From positions 1-5,308 of the forward strand of contig CAMOEH010000010.1 in NCBI GenBank assembly GCA_946612055.1: a DNA stretch of 5,308 nt, written 5' to 3'. Positions 1 through 5,308 of the stretch are shown here, piece after piece. Origin of the DNA: an uncultured Bacillota bacterium (lineage in GTDB: Bacteria; Bacillota_I; Bacilli_A; RFN20; CAG-826). The notes beneath the pieces were generated by a model, which saw nothing but the letters and a program-made list of their open reading frames with translations, was not told the DNA's origin and did not search any database. Each line of letters begins with the position of its first letter. Position 1 is the first letter of the stretch. The position numbers and the translations under genes were made by a program.

Positions 1-58
1 CGAGCTTGTGTTGGCGTAATTAAATCGAGATAGGAGCGGTGCGGGGGTTGGCGCCGAT
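1..58 (+). other. Left edge with disrupted reading frame upstream of the CBM-like gene
   Basis: All three forward frames contain stops here: TAG at 31-33 in frame 1, TAA at 17-19 in the frame of the following gene, and TAA at 21-23 plus TGA at 60-62 in the third. Repeat comparison within the next protein shows that coding similarity reaches at least back to position 47, where V-G-A-D-L-T-S matches V-G-F-D-L-S-G of the second domain. There is no ATG, GTG or TTG in frame between 20 and 58. An AGGAG at 32-36 lies 22 nt before the TTG at 59, too far to serve it. The stretch 32-55 is visibly more G-rich than its surroundings. It may be a real gene break or an error near a sequence end; I cannot tell which. 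Confidence 0.5.
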
Positions 59-958
59 TTGACCAGTCGCGCCATTGTCTTCGATATTAAGACCATCAAT
101 TATGATGCTAACAAGAATATCGGCATTTCCGTTTGGAATAATGTCCCCGCTGCCGGCAGCAGGGCCGATGCCGAATTGTACTGCAAGCCGGAAGTCGGCT
201 ACAGTGCTTGCGGGGCTAGCGTCACCGCTTTGGAAAACGGCTGGTTACGAGCCCGCATTAGCCCAACGCTTTGGTATGCATGCTCCGATCACGTCTGGCA
301 AATGTCGATTGGCACTTGCTCTGCGGATTCCCCCGACGTCAATAATTGCGAAATCTATATCGACAATCTTCATTTCGAAGAATGTGGCAACGAAGGAAAA
401 GATTTGATCAATACGCGAATTGCATCCGCTGGTGCTCAGCATAGTCACGCGATGGAAGATGGAACGCTCGTTGACTTCACCCCCGTTACCTACGATAGCG
501 AAGTCACTTGCGGAGAAGAAAGCGTCCGCTCGGCCAAACTTACGATCAGCAAGGATTTGCCTAGTGCCTATCATAGCGATCCCTTCGGCATTTTGGATAT
601 CCGCCTTTCCGCCTTTGATAAAGATAGCGTTGGCTTTGATTTGTCAGGGAAGAAATTAGCCTTCGACTACAAAGCGGAGAACATGCGCTCGAATTTCTTC
701 GAATTAGACGTTAGGACTTCTTCTGCTCATGCGGCCGTCTATCCGCCTTGCGGAGGCACTTATGATGCAAATGGAGTGGTCATTACGTCCTTAGAAAATG
801 GCTGGTTCCATGTAGTCATTGATTTGACCAATTCGCAGTATTCAAGTCTTGATAAGAGCAAAATCCAGACGATAAGAATCGCTCCCCGCAGCAACACCGT
901 CGGCGAAGCGGATGCCTACTTATATGTCGACAATATGGAGGCCATCGATAATGCGTAG
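59..958 (+). CDS. Two-repeat CBM-like (beta-sandwich) extracytoplasmic protein, 5' end incomplete or broken
   Basis: No enzyme motif is recognisable. The protein contains two copies of one beta-rich module. Copy A has the pattern D-L-T-S-R...F-D-I-K, then E-N-G-W at about residues 59-62 and Y-I-D-N at 100-103. Copy B has D-L-S-G-K...F-D-Y-K from about 193, E-N-G-W at 246-249 and Y-V-D-N at 289-292. The 43-45 residue spacing from the ENGW Glu to the DN Asp is shared. A C-terminal aromatic or aliphatic strand ending in Y-x-D-N resembles carbohydrate-binding modules of the galactose-binding-like fold, so sugar binding is a reasonable inference. There are eight cysteines, six of them in or just after copy A, which fits a location outside the cytoplasm. 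Copy A lacks the N-terminal strands that copy B has, so the TTG at 59 is only a nominal start and the true gene began further upstream. Its stop overlaps the next gene in ATGCGTAG, indicating co-translation with the phosphatase lipoprotein. Confidence 0.6.
   Translation: MTSRAIVFDIKTINYDANKNIGISVWNNVPAAGSRADAELYCKPEVGYSACGASVTALENGWLRARISPTLWYACSDHVWQMSIGTCSADSPDVNNCEIYIDNLHFEECGNEGKDLINTRIASAGAQHSHAMEDGTLVDFTPVTYDSEVTCGEESVRSAKLTISKDLPSAYHSDPFGILDIRLSAFDKDSVGFDLSGKKLAFDYKAENMRSNFFELDVRTSSAHAAVYPPCGGTYDANGVVITSLENGWFHVVIDLTNSQYSSLDKSKIQTIRIAPRSNTVGEADAYLYVDNMEAIDNA
937..941 (+). promoter_or_regulatory. Ribosome binding site deciding the start of the phosphatase lipoprotein
   Basis: GGAGG lies inside the last codons of the upstream gene, with 9 nt between it and the ATG at 951. 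This selects 951 over the earlier in-frame ATGs at 912 and 924, which would add residues that spoil the signal peptide and have no comparable SD. The ATG overlaps the upstream stop (ATGCGTAG, 8 bp overlap), a typical arrangement for translational coupling. Confidence 0.85.
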
Positions 959-2021
959 TCTCGCTACCTCTAAATTTCTTTTGGGAATTGCTTCCATTGC
1001 TTCGATTGCTTTAAGTAGCTGTGGCGATAATTTCGCTCCGGTTAGCCCTTCTTCTAAAGAAGAGGTGTCGATCATCAGCGAGGAATTGAAAGCGTTCTTG
1101 TCCGCTCCTTATTCGGTAGAAAACGCCGCCAAAGCCGTCAAAGGTGGTGTCGACGCTTATAATGCCTTGCCGCTTCCTTTTTCCTGGAATGGCGACCCGA
1201 CCCATATTGAATTGTCCAAAGAAGAAGATTTTTCCAAGAAAAAGGAAATCGAGATCAATACTGACTATTTCACGCTTTCCAATTTCGAAAGTGATTCCAC
1301 CTATTATTGGCGGATTAAAAAGGAAGGAAAGGTCTCCAAAGCGATTTCCTTCAAAACTAGTGATACCGTCCGCACATTGAACATTTCTGGCGTCATCAAC
1401 GCTCGCGATGCTGGCGTATGGAAAGTCTATCGAGAAGATGGCTCACTTAAAGGAAGAATTCGCCAAGGACTTTTGTATCGAAGCGGAAGCCTAGATGACA
1501 TCACCTATCTTGGGAAAGAGCAATTAAAAGATTTGAATGTCAAAACCGAACTCGATTTACGCGCCCCTAGTGAAGTCAGGAATCCGAGCCTATTCGATAA
1601 TTACATCAACATATCCTCACCTCAATATGCCGGAAGCGATAACTCCATTCTCGACGAAGAGCAAAAGGAGACGATGAAAGCCATCTTATCGACGTTTGCC
1701 GAGAAAGATAATTACCCCATCCTTTATCATTGCGCGATTGGAAGAGACCGCACCGGGACCATCGGCTTCCTTCTTGGGGCATTACTTGGAATGTCTCTGG
1801 ATGATCTTTGCCGCGACTATGACCTTTCCTATTATTCAACCGATGGCGATCTTAAACATGCCCATCTCAACACGACTTTTGGTCTCCTCGTCAACAAGAT
1901 GTCTAAATATAAAGACGAAAATTTATCTCTCAATGAAAATGTTCGTCAATATTTTTTAGATCTCGGTTTAAGCGAACAGCAGCTCGCTTCAATCGAGGAC
2001 ATACTTGTCCAAAAAACATAA
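951..2021 (+). CDS. Lipoprotein with FN3-like domain and CX5R tyrosine/dual-specificity phosphatase domain
   Basis: This is a 356-residue predicted lipoprotein phosphatase. Residues 1-23 form a signal peptide and L21-S22-S23-C24 is a good lipobox, so the mature protein should be lipid-anchored at C24 on the outer face of the membrane. Residues of about 40-140 look like a fibronectin-III-type beta-sandwich, with the typical D-S-T-Y-Y-W-R-I-K strand. The catalytic domain, about 145-356, matches the Y_phosphatase3 (PF13350) pattern: N-A-R-D-A-G at 150-155 (family form N-x-R-D-x-G-G), L-Y-R-S-G at 175-179, D-L-R at 202-204 with Glu 208, and the P-loop HCAIGRDRTG with nucleophile Cys261 and phosphate-binding Arg267. 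This family includes Listeria LipA and mycobacterial PtpB, which act on phosphotyrosine and phosphoinositides. Their P-loop has Lys where this one has Arg265. The substrate is unknown: a phosphoprotein, phospholipid or phosphorylated glycan are all possible. The start is fixed by the SD at 937-941. It is probably in an operon with the genes on both sides. Confidence 0.85.
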   Translation: MRSLATSKFLLGIASIASIALSSCGDNFAPVSPSSKEEVSIISEELKAFLSAPYSVENAAKAVKGGVDAYNALPLPFSWNGDPTHIELSKEEDFSKKKEIEINTDYFTLSNFESDSTYYWRIKKEGKVSKAISFKTSDTVRTLNISGVINARDAGVWKVYREDGSLKGRIRQGLLYRSGSLDDITYLGKEQLKDLNVKTELDLRAPSEVRNPSLFDNYINISSPQYAGSDNSILDEEQKETMKAILSTFAEKDNYPILYHCAIGRDRTGTIGFLLGALLGMSLDDLCRDYDLSYYSTDGDLKHAHLNTTFGLLVNKMSKYKDENLSLNENVRQYFLDLGLSEQQLASIEDILVQKT

Positions 2022-2089
2022 AGGAGGATGAGATAAAAACGATATTTTCTACCAAAATTGCTTCATTAAAATTAGAAAGGAATAAATAA
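2021..2089 (+). other. Intergenic gap with an orphan consensus Shine-Dalgarno and a short start-less frame
   Basis: AAGGAGG at 2021-2027 is a perfect SD beginning on the last base of the phosphatase stop codon, yet no ATG, GTG or TTG follows at a usable distance. The ATG at 2028 abuts the SD directly and reads only Met-Arg-stop. The frame at the best distance, from ATA at 2033-2035, runs open for 18 codons (I-K-T-I-F-S-T-K-I-A-S-L-K-L-E-R-N-K) to TAA at 2087-2089. It begins like a basic-hydrophobic leader. It could be a decayed start of an older gene, a leader peptide using a rare start, or chance. The gene that follows has its own SD at 2076-2081. Confidence 0.35.
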
Positions 2090-2090
2090 A

Positions 2091-3521
2091 ATGAAAGTGA
2101 ATGCAAAGACAAAATTCTCCATCCTTGGGTTGACTGCTTTGCTTGGGCTTGGAGCTGCATCGGCAATTATTGCTAGCGCCCACCTCCATGCGGTCGCACC
2201 CGCTCAACCTGTCTCCGCCGCTGTTTCCCCTGAAGAACTAGTGGACACTTATGACATCGTTACCCTCAGCGATTTCGCTCGGCAACCCTCCTATACCGGA
2301 AAGCAAGACTTGACCGGCTATTACGACAACACCTATTTGAAGAGCTCTACCAACACGGATGGCAGCGTCGTTGTCCGGTTTAAGCAAACGATAACCTATA
2401 CCAAGAGCACCAAGTACTTCAATATTGGTGTGCGAGGAAGCGACTATTGGTCCAAAGGCATCAAATTTTATCACTGTGATGATGATCCTAATCAATACAA
2501 ACCATGGCAAATCCAATGTATCGATTCTGGTGCCGAGATTGCTTCCAACTGGGGAGGCGCATCAAAATTCCAAGACGGCGTCACCTACAATATTGAATTA
2601 GGCGCGATCAATTACAAAGACTACGCAACTTCTAAGAAAATCTATTGCTACGTCAAAGTCGATGGTGAAATCTTTGTTGAAGGAACCTTTGTCAATGAAG
2701 CCGATTACGATTACTCCAACGCTTATGTAGGAATTTTTCAAAGAATTCCTGACTGCACGATTGAAGATGCCGACACTCGCCGCCTTGAAGCGAAAAATGC
2801 CTCGTCTTTGAGCGTGGGGGACGGAATGATTTATGTCACCGTCGACGAAATGCCAGCTTATAACGGTTTGGTTGGCCACGTTAACCAATATGGCCATTAT
2901 GCTCCGTTAGATGCAAATTCGGTGCTCAAATACCATCATGCTGATACCAATTCCGACCAAAATTTGTCCGCTCTTGGACTATTTGCTCCGAAAACCGTGG
3001 CAGTTAATCTTTCTTACAATGGATTGTCCGCGACGTTTGTAGAAAACGACACGCTTTCCTTCAAGGGATCCTTTGCCCAGCCTACGGGGGATCGCAGATT
3101 GGTCTTCAACGCGGACGAAGTGAATATCCGCTACATCAACAGATGGTATTTCGAAGATAAATATGTCGAAGCTACCAATTTCTTAACGTCCATGCACATG
3201 GATGAAGATGCCGTTGGACAGTGCAATACCTATTACCCGACGGCCAAATCCGCTTATAACGGCCTATCTAGCGATGCGAAAGAGATTTTCCGCAACGGCT
3301 CTGATTTTGTCGATGCCTATCTTCGTTTGCAGCAATGGGCTGCCGCCAAAGGCGAAACCGTCGGCGAATCGGAAATCACCACTAACGCTGCGAAATTCCT
3401 TTTGCCTGCGCTAAATGAACCGGCTTCCATCAGCGCCATCGTCATCATCGCCGTTGCTTCCACGGCTATGGTTACTAGCCTTCTGTTCGTCATTAATAGA
3501 CGCAAAAAAGGGCATAGGTAA
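2091..3521 (+). CDS. Exported, membrane-anchored surface protein with LamG/jelly-roll-like region, function unknown
   Basis: I do not recognise a named family for this 476-residue protein. It starts with Lys2, Lys6 and Lys8 and a hydrophobic stretch at about 9-28, a signal peptide with possible cleavage after A-S-A (30) or V-S-A (43). Residues of about 56-205 are rich in alternating strands and include D-G-V-T-Y-N-I-E-L at 162-170 and V-D-G-E-I-F at 190-195, a pattern usual in LamG/concanavalin-like folds; glycan or surface binding is inferred from this only. A second beta-rich stretch spans about 240-355. Residues of about 358-422 look like a small helical module (Y-N-G-L-S-S-D-A-K-E-I-F at its centre). 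The C-terminus has a membrane segment at about 446-468 followed by R-R-K-K-G-H-R, so most of the protein should face outside. There is no LPXTG; the nearest string before the membrane segment is L-P-A-L-N. The start is supported by AAAGGA at 2076-2081, 9 nt before the ATG. It probably belongs to the same transcript as the lipoprotein 69 nt upstream. Confidence 0.75.
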   Translation: MKVNAKTKFSILGLTALLGLGAASAIIASAHLHAVAPAQPVSAAVSPEELVDTYDIVTLSDFARQPSYTGKQDLTGYYDNTYLKSSTNTDGSVVVRFKQTITYTKSTKYFNIGVRGSDYWSKGIKFYHCDDDPNQYKPWQIQCIDSGAEIASNWGGASKFQDGVTYNIELGAINYKDYATSKKIYCYVKVDGEIFVEGTFVNEADYDYSNAYVGIFQRIPDCTIEDADTRRLEAKNASSLSVGDGMIYVTVDEMPAYNGLVGHVNQYGHYAPLDANSVLKYHHADTNSDQNLSALGLFAPKTVAVNLSYNGLSATFVENDTLSFKGSFAQPTGDRRLVFNADEVNIRYINRWYFEDKYVEATNFLTSMHMDEDAVGQCNTYYPTAKSAYNGLSSDAKEIFRNGSDFVDAYLRLQQWAAAKGETVGESEITTNAAKFLLPALNEPASISAIVIIAVASTAMVTSLLFVINRRKKGHR

Positions 3522-3531
3522 TCCAAATAAT

Positions 3532-3567
3532 GAATAAGGGGCCGGCCCGTCCGGTCTCTTATTCTTT
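3532..3567 (+). terminator. Probable Rho-independent terminator after the surface-protein gene
   Basis: A 14-bp stem is formed by 3532-3545 (GAATAAGGGGCCGG) and 3551-3564 (CCGGTCTCTTATTC), with a 5-nt loop CCCGT. All positions pair, two of them as G-U wobbles. It begins 10 nt after the TAA of the surface-protein gene. The T-run behind the stem is weak (TTT then CAA), so it may terminate only partly and let some transcription continue into fucI, whose start is 36 nt further on. Confidence 0.7.
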
Positions 3568-3578
3568 CAAAAAGAAAG
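3562..3578 (+). repeat. Small inverted repeat between terminator and fucI
   Basis: The sequence TTCTTT-CAA-AAAGAA (3562-3576) is a 6-bp inverted repeat. A second register, CTTTC-AAAAA-GAAAG (3564-3578), is also possible. It overlaps the right arm of the terminator and lies just upstream of the fucI SD. It could be a regulator site or a competing RNA hairpin, but it is short and low in complexity, and I do not match it to a known operator. Confidence 0.25.
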
Positions 3579-3600
3579 CACATTTTATCGAGGAAAAATT

Positions 3601-5308
3601 ATGGCAAAAAGTAGACTTATCGGCGACTATCCCGTTATTGGCATTCGCCCGACTATTGATGGTAGAAGAGGGAAAATCAAAGTGAGAGAATCCCTAGAAG
3701 ACCAGACAATGAATATGGCCAAAGCAGCAAAAAAGCTGCTGGAGGAGAATATCCGTTATTCCAATGGCGAGAAAGTGAAAGTCGTCATCGCCGATACGAC
3801 GATTGGCCGCGTTGCCGAAGCCGCTGCTTGCGCCGATAAATTCCGAAAATGTGGCGTTGATATTACCTTAACCGTCACTCCTTGCTGGTGCTATGGCGCC
3901 GAAACGATGGACATGGACCCGATGACCATCAAAGCCGTCTGGGGATTTAATGGCACCGAACGTCCTGGCGCGGTTTATCTAGCTAGCGTTTTGGCAACTC
4001 ATGCCCAAAAAGGCTTGCCTGCTTTTGGCATTTATGGCCACGAAGTCCAAGATGCCGATGATCAAGAAATCCCCGATGATGTCAAAGAAAAAATCCTAAG
4101 ATTTGCCCGTGCCGCGGTTGCTGCTGCCACGATGAGAGGGAAATCTTATTTGCAAATTGGCTCGGTTACGATGGGAATCGGAGGATCGATCATCGATCCG
4201 AATTTCTTCGAAGAATATCTCGGGATGCGCGTTGAATCCGTCGACGAAGTGGAAATCATCCGTCGAATGGAACAGGGCATCTACGATCAAAAAGAATACG
4301 AGAAGGCTTTGAAATGGGTGAAAACCTATTGCAAACCCGATTTCGATAAGAACCCGAAGGAATTGCAAAAAACGCCCGAGCAAAAAGAAAAAGATTGGGA
4401 ATTCACCGTCAAGATGGCTTGCATCATCGAAGATCTCTTTAACGGCAACAAAAACTTGCCCGAAGGAAGAGAAGAAGAAATGGTGGGGCATAATGCGGTT
4501 GTCGGCGGCTTCCAAGGCCAAAGGCAATGGACGGATTTCTATCCTAACTGCGATTTCCCCGAATCGATCCTTAATTCGACCTTTGACTGGAATGGGGCAA
4601 GAGAACCCTTTGTCTTAGGAACCGAAAACGACACTTTGAACGCGACGAGCATGCTCTTTATGAAATTATTGACTGGCCGAGCTCAAATGTTCTCTGACGT
4701 CCGCACTTATTGGTCGGGCAAATCGGTGAAAAGAGTTACCGGTTACGACATCGAAGGCCACGCCAAAGATGCCGATGGCTTCTTGCATCTTATCAATAGC
4801 GGCGCCACCTGCGTCGATGCTTGTGGGCAGTGCAAAGACGATAGTGGCAATCCTGTCATGAAAAAGTGGTGGGATGTCACCGAAAAAGACATCAAGACCA
4901 TGATGGATGCTACGACTTGGCCTTATGCCGACCTCGGCTATTTCCGCGGAGGCGGATATTCTTCTCGCTTTGTTACCAAAGCCGAGATGCCGATGACAAT
5001 GATCCGATTGAACCTCGTCAAAGGAGTTGGCCCTGTTTTACAAATCGTCGAAGGGTGGAGCGTTCTTCTCCCCGATGAAGTCACGGATATTTTATGGAAA
5101 CGAACCGATTACACCTGGCCTTGCACTTGGTTTGCCCCTAGGATGACGGGGAAATATCCATTTACATCCGCTTATGACGTCATGAACAATTGGGGCGCTA
5201 ATCATGGCGCGATCTCCTATGGCCATATTGGCGCGGACCTTATTACCTTAGCCTCGATTTTAAGAATCCCCGTCTGCATGCATAATGTCGACGAATCCAA
5301 AATCTATC
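3601..5308 (+). CDS. fucI: L-fucose isomerase, 3' end cut by the window
   Basis: FucI (EC 5.3.1.25) converts L-fucose to L-fuculose, and D-arabinose to D-ribulose, in the cytoplasm. It is the first step of the fucose pathway before fuculokinase and aldolase. The reading frame is open to the window edge with 569 full codons. It follows E. coli FucI (591 residues) closely end to end, including [33 protein letters not shown] and E-G-W-S-V. The three Mn-binding residues of the family are present: Glu342 (in T-E-N-D), Asp366 (in S-D-V-R-T-Y-W) and His535 (in N-W-G-A-N-H-G), corresponding to E. coli Glu337, Asp361 and His528. About 29 residues are missing at the C-terminus by comparison, because the window ends. 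The start ATG has GAGG at 3590-3593, 7 nt upstream. It lies behind a probable terminator, so it may have separate control; no clear promoter is visible in the 79-nt gap. Confidence 0.97.
   Translation, partial: MAKSRLIGDYPVIGIRPTIDGRRGKIKVRESLEDQTMNMAKAAKKLLEENIRYSNGEKVKVVIADTTIGRVAEAAACADKFRKCGVDITLTVTPCWCYGAETMDMDPMTIKAVWGFNGTERPGAVYLASVLATHAQKGLPAFGIYGHEVQDADDQEIPDDVKEKILRFARAAVAAATMRGKSYLQIGSVTMGIGGSIIDPNFFEEYLGMRVESVDEVEIIRRMEQGIYDQKEYEKALKWVKTYCKPDFDKNPKELQKTPEQKEKDWEFTVKMACIIEDLFNGNKNLPEGREEEMVGHNAVVGGFQGQRQWTDFYPNCDFPESILNSTFDWNGAREPFVLGTENDTLNATSMLFMKLLTGRAQMFSDVRTYWSGKSVKRVTGYDIEGHAKDADGFLHLINSGATCVDACGQCKDDSGNPVMKKWWDVTEKDIKTMMDATTWPYADLGYFRGGGYSSRFVTKAEMPMTMIRLNLVKGVGPVLQIVEGWSVLLPDEVTDILWKRTDYTWPCTWFAPRMTGKYPFTSAYDVMNNWGANHGAISYGHIGADLITLASILRIPVCMHNVDESKIY

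Noticed and set aside
245..574. 109-codon minus-strand frame across the CBM-like gene
   Set aside because: No SD or recognisable protein. The + strand frame shows an internal domain repeat, which proves it is the coding one.
912..950. Earlier in-frame ATG at 912 giving a 13-residue longer phosphatase lipoprotein
   Set aside because: The added residues are not signal-like and would overlap the upstream gene by 47 bp. The GGAGG at 937-941 and the lipobox at Cys24 fit the start at 951.
1997..2010. GGACA-TACT-TGTCC hairpin followed by an A-run at the end of the phosphatase gene
   Set aside because: The stem is only 5 bp, lies inside the coding sequence and is followed by A rather than T on the + strand. 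It has no terminator character there and there is no minus-strand gene to serve.
2028..2036. Met-Arg-stop minigene directly after the perfect SD
   Set aside because: There is no spacing between AAGGAGG and the ATG, so initiation there is very unlikely.
2022..2090. Possible promoter before the surface-protein gene
   Set aside because: The gap is AT-rich, but no pair of -35 and -10 boxes with proper spacing stands out. Co-transcription from upstream is the simpler reading.
4096..4527. 143-codon open frame on the minus strand inside fucI
   Set aside because: It lies wholly antisense to a well-conserved fucI region whose protein matches E. coli FucI throughout. Its translation is Phe-rich, as expected from the complement of Glu/Lys codons.

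Overview
The window looks like part of a bacterial chromosome (or contig) from a Firmicutes-type lineage. All four genes are on the + strand with short gaps. They have purine-rich Shine-Dalgarno sites (GGAGG, AAAGGA, GAGG), one bacterial lipoprotein signal, and a surface protein with an N-terminal signal and a C-terminal membrane tail ending in basic residues. The three stop codons visible are TAG, TAA and TAA, and Trp is encoded by TGG, so nothing suggests TGA recoding. My best guess is an uncultured gut-associated member of the Bacilli (the neighbourhood of Erysipelotrichales and Mollicutes relatives). This rests on general protein style, not on a marker gene.

Layout. Positions 1-58 are a problematic left edge with stops in all three forward frames. 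Positions 59-958 encode two repeats of a beta-rich, cysteine-containing, CBM-like domain; the N-terminus is missing or broken. Positions 951-2021 overlap the previous gene by 8 bp and encode a lipoprotein with a fibronectin-III-like domain followed by a tyrosine/dual-specificity-type phosphatase domain with the signature HCAIGRDRTG. Positions 2022-2090 are a short gap containing an orphan consensus SD. Positions 2091-3521 encode a 476-residue exported protein with a LamG/jelly-roll-like region and a C-terminal membrane anchor; its function is unknown. A strong hairpin with terminator character (3532-3564) and a small A/T inverted repeat follow. Positions 3601 to the end encode L-fucose isomerase (FucI), cut off by the window about 29 residues before its expected C-terminus.

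How the genes may work together. The first three genes are probably co-transcribed and all act outside the membrane: a putative sugar-binding protein, a membrane-tethered phosphatase and an anchored surface protein. FucI is cytoplasmic and carries out the first step of L-fucose catabolism (it also acts on D-arabinose). It lies behind a probable terminator and may be a separate or attenuated unit. A link between surface glycan recognition and fucose use is plausible from proximity, but the sequence does not show it. No RNA genes, mobile elements, CRISPR arrays or minus-strand genes were found.
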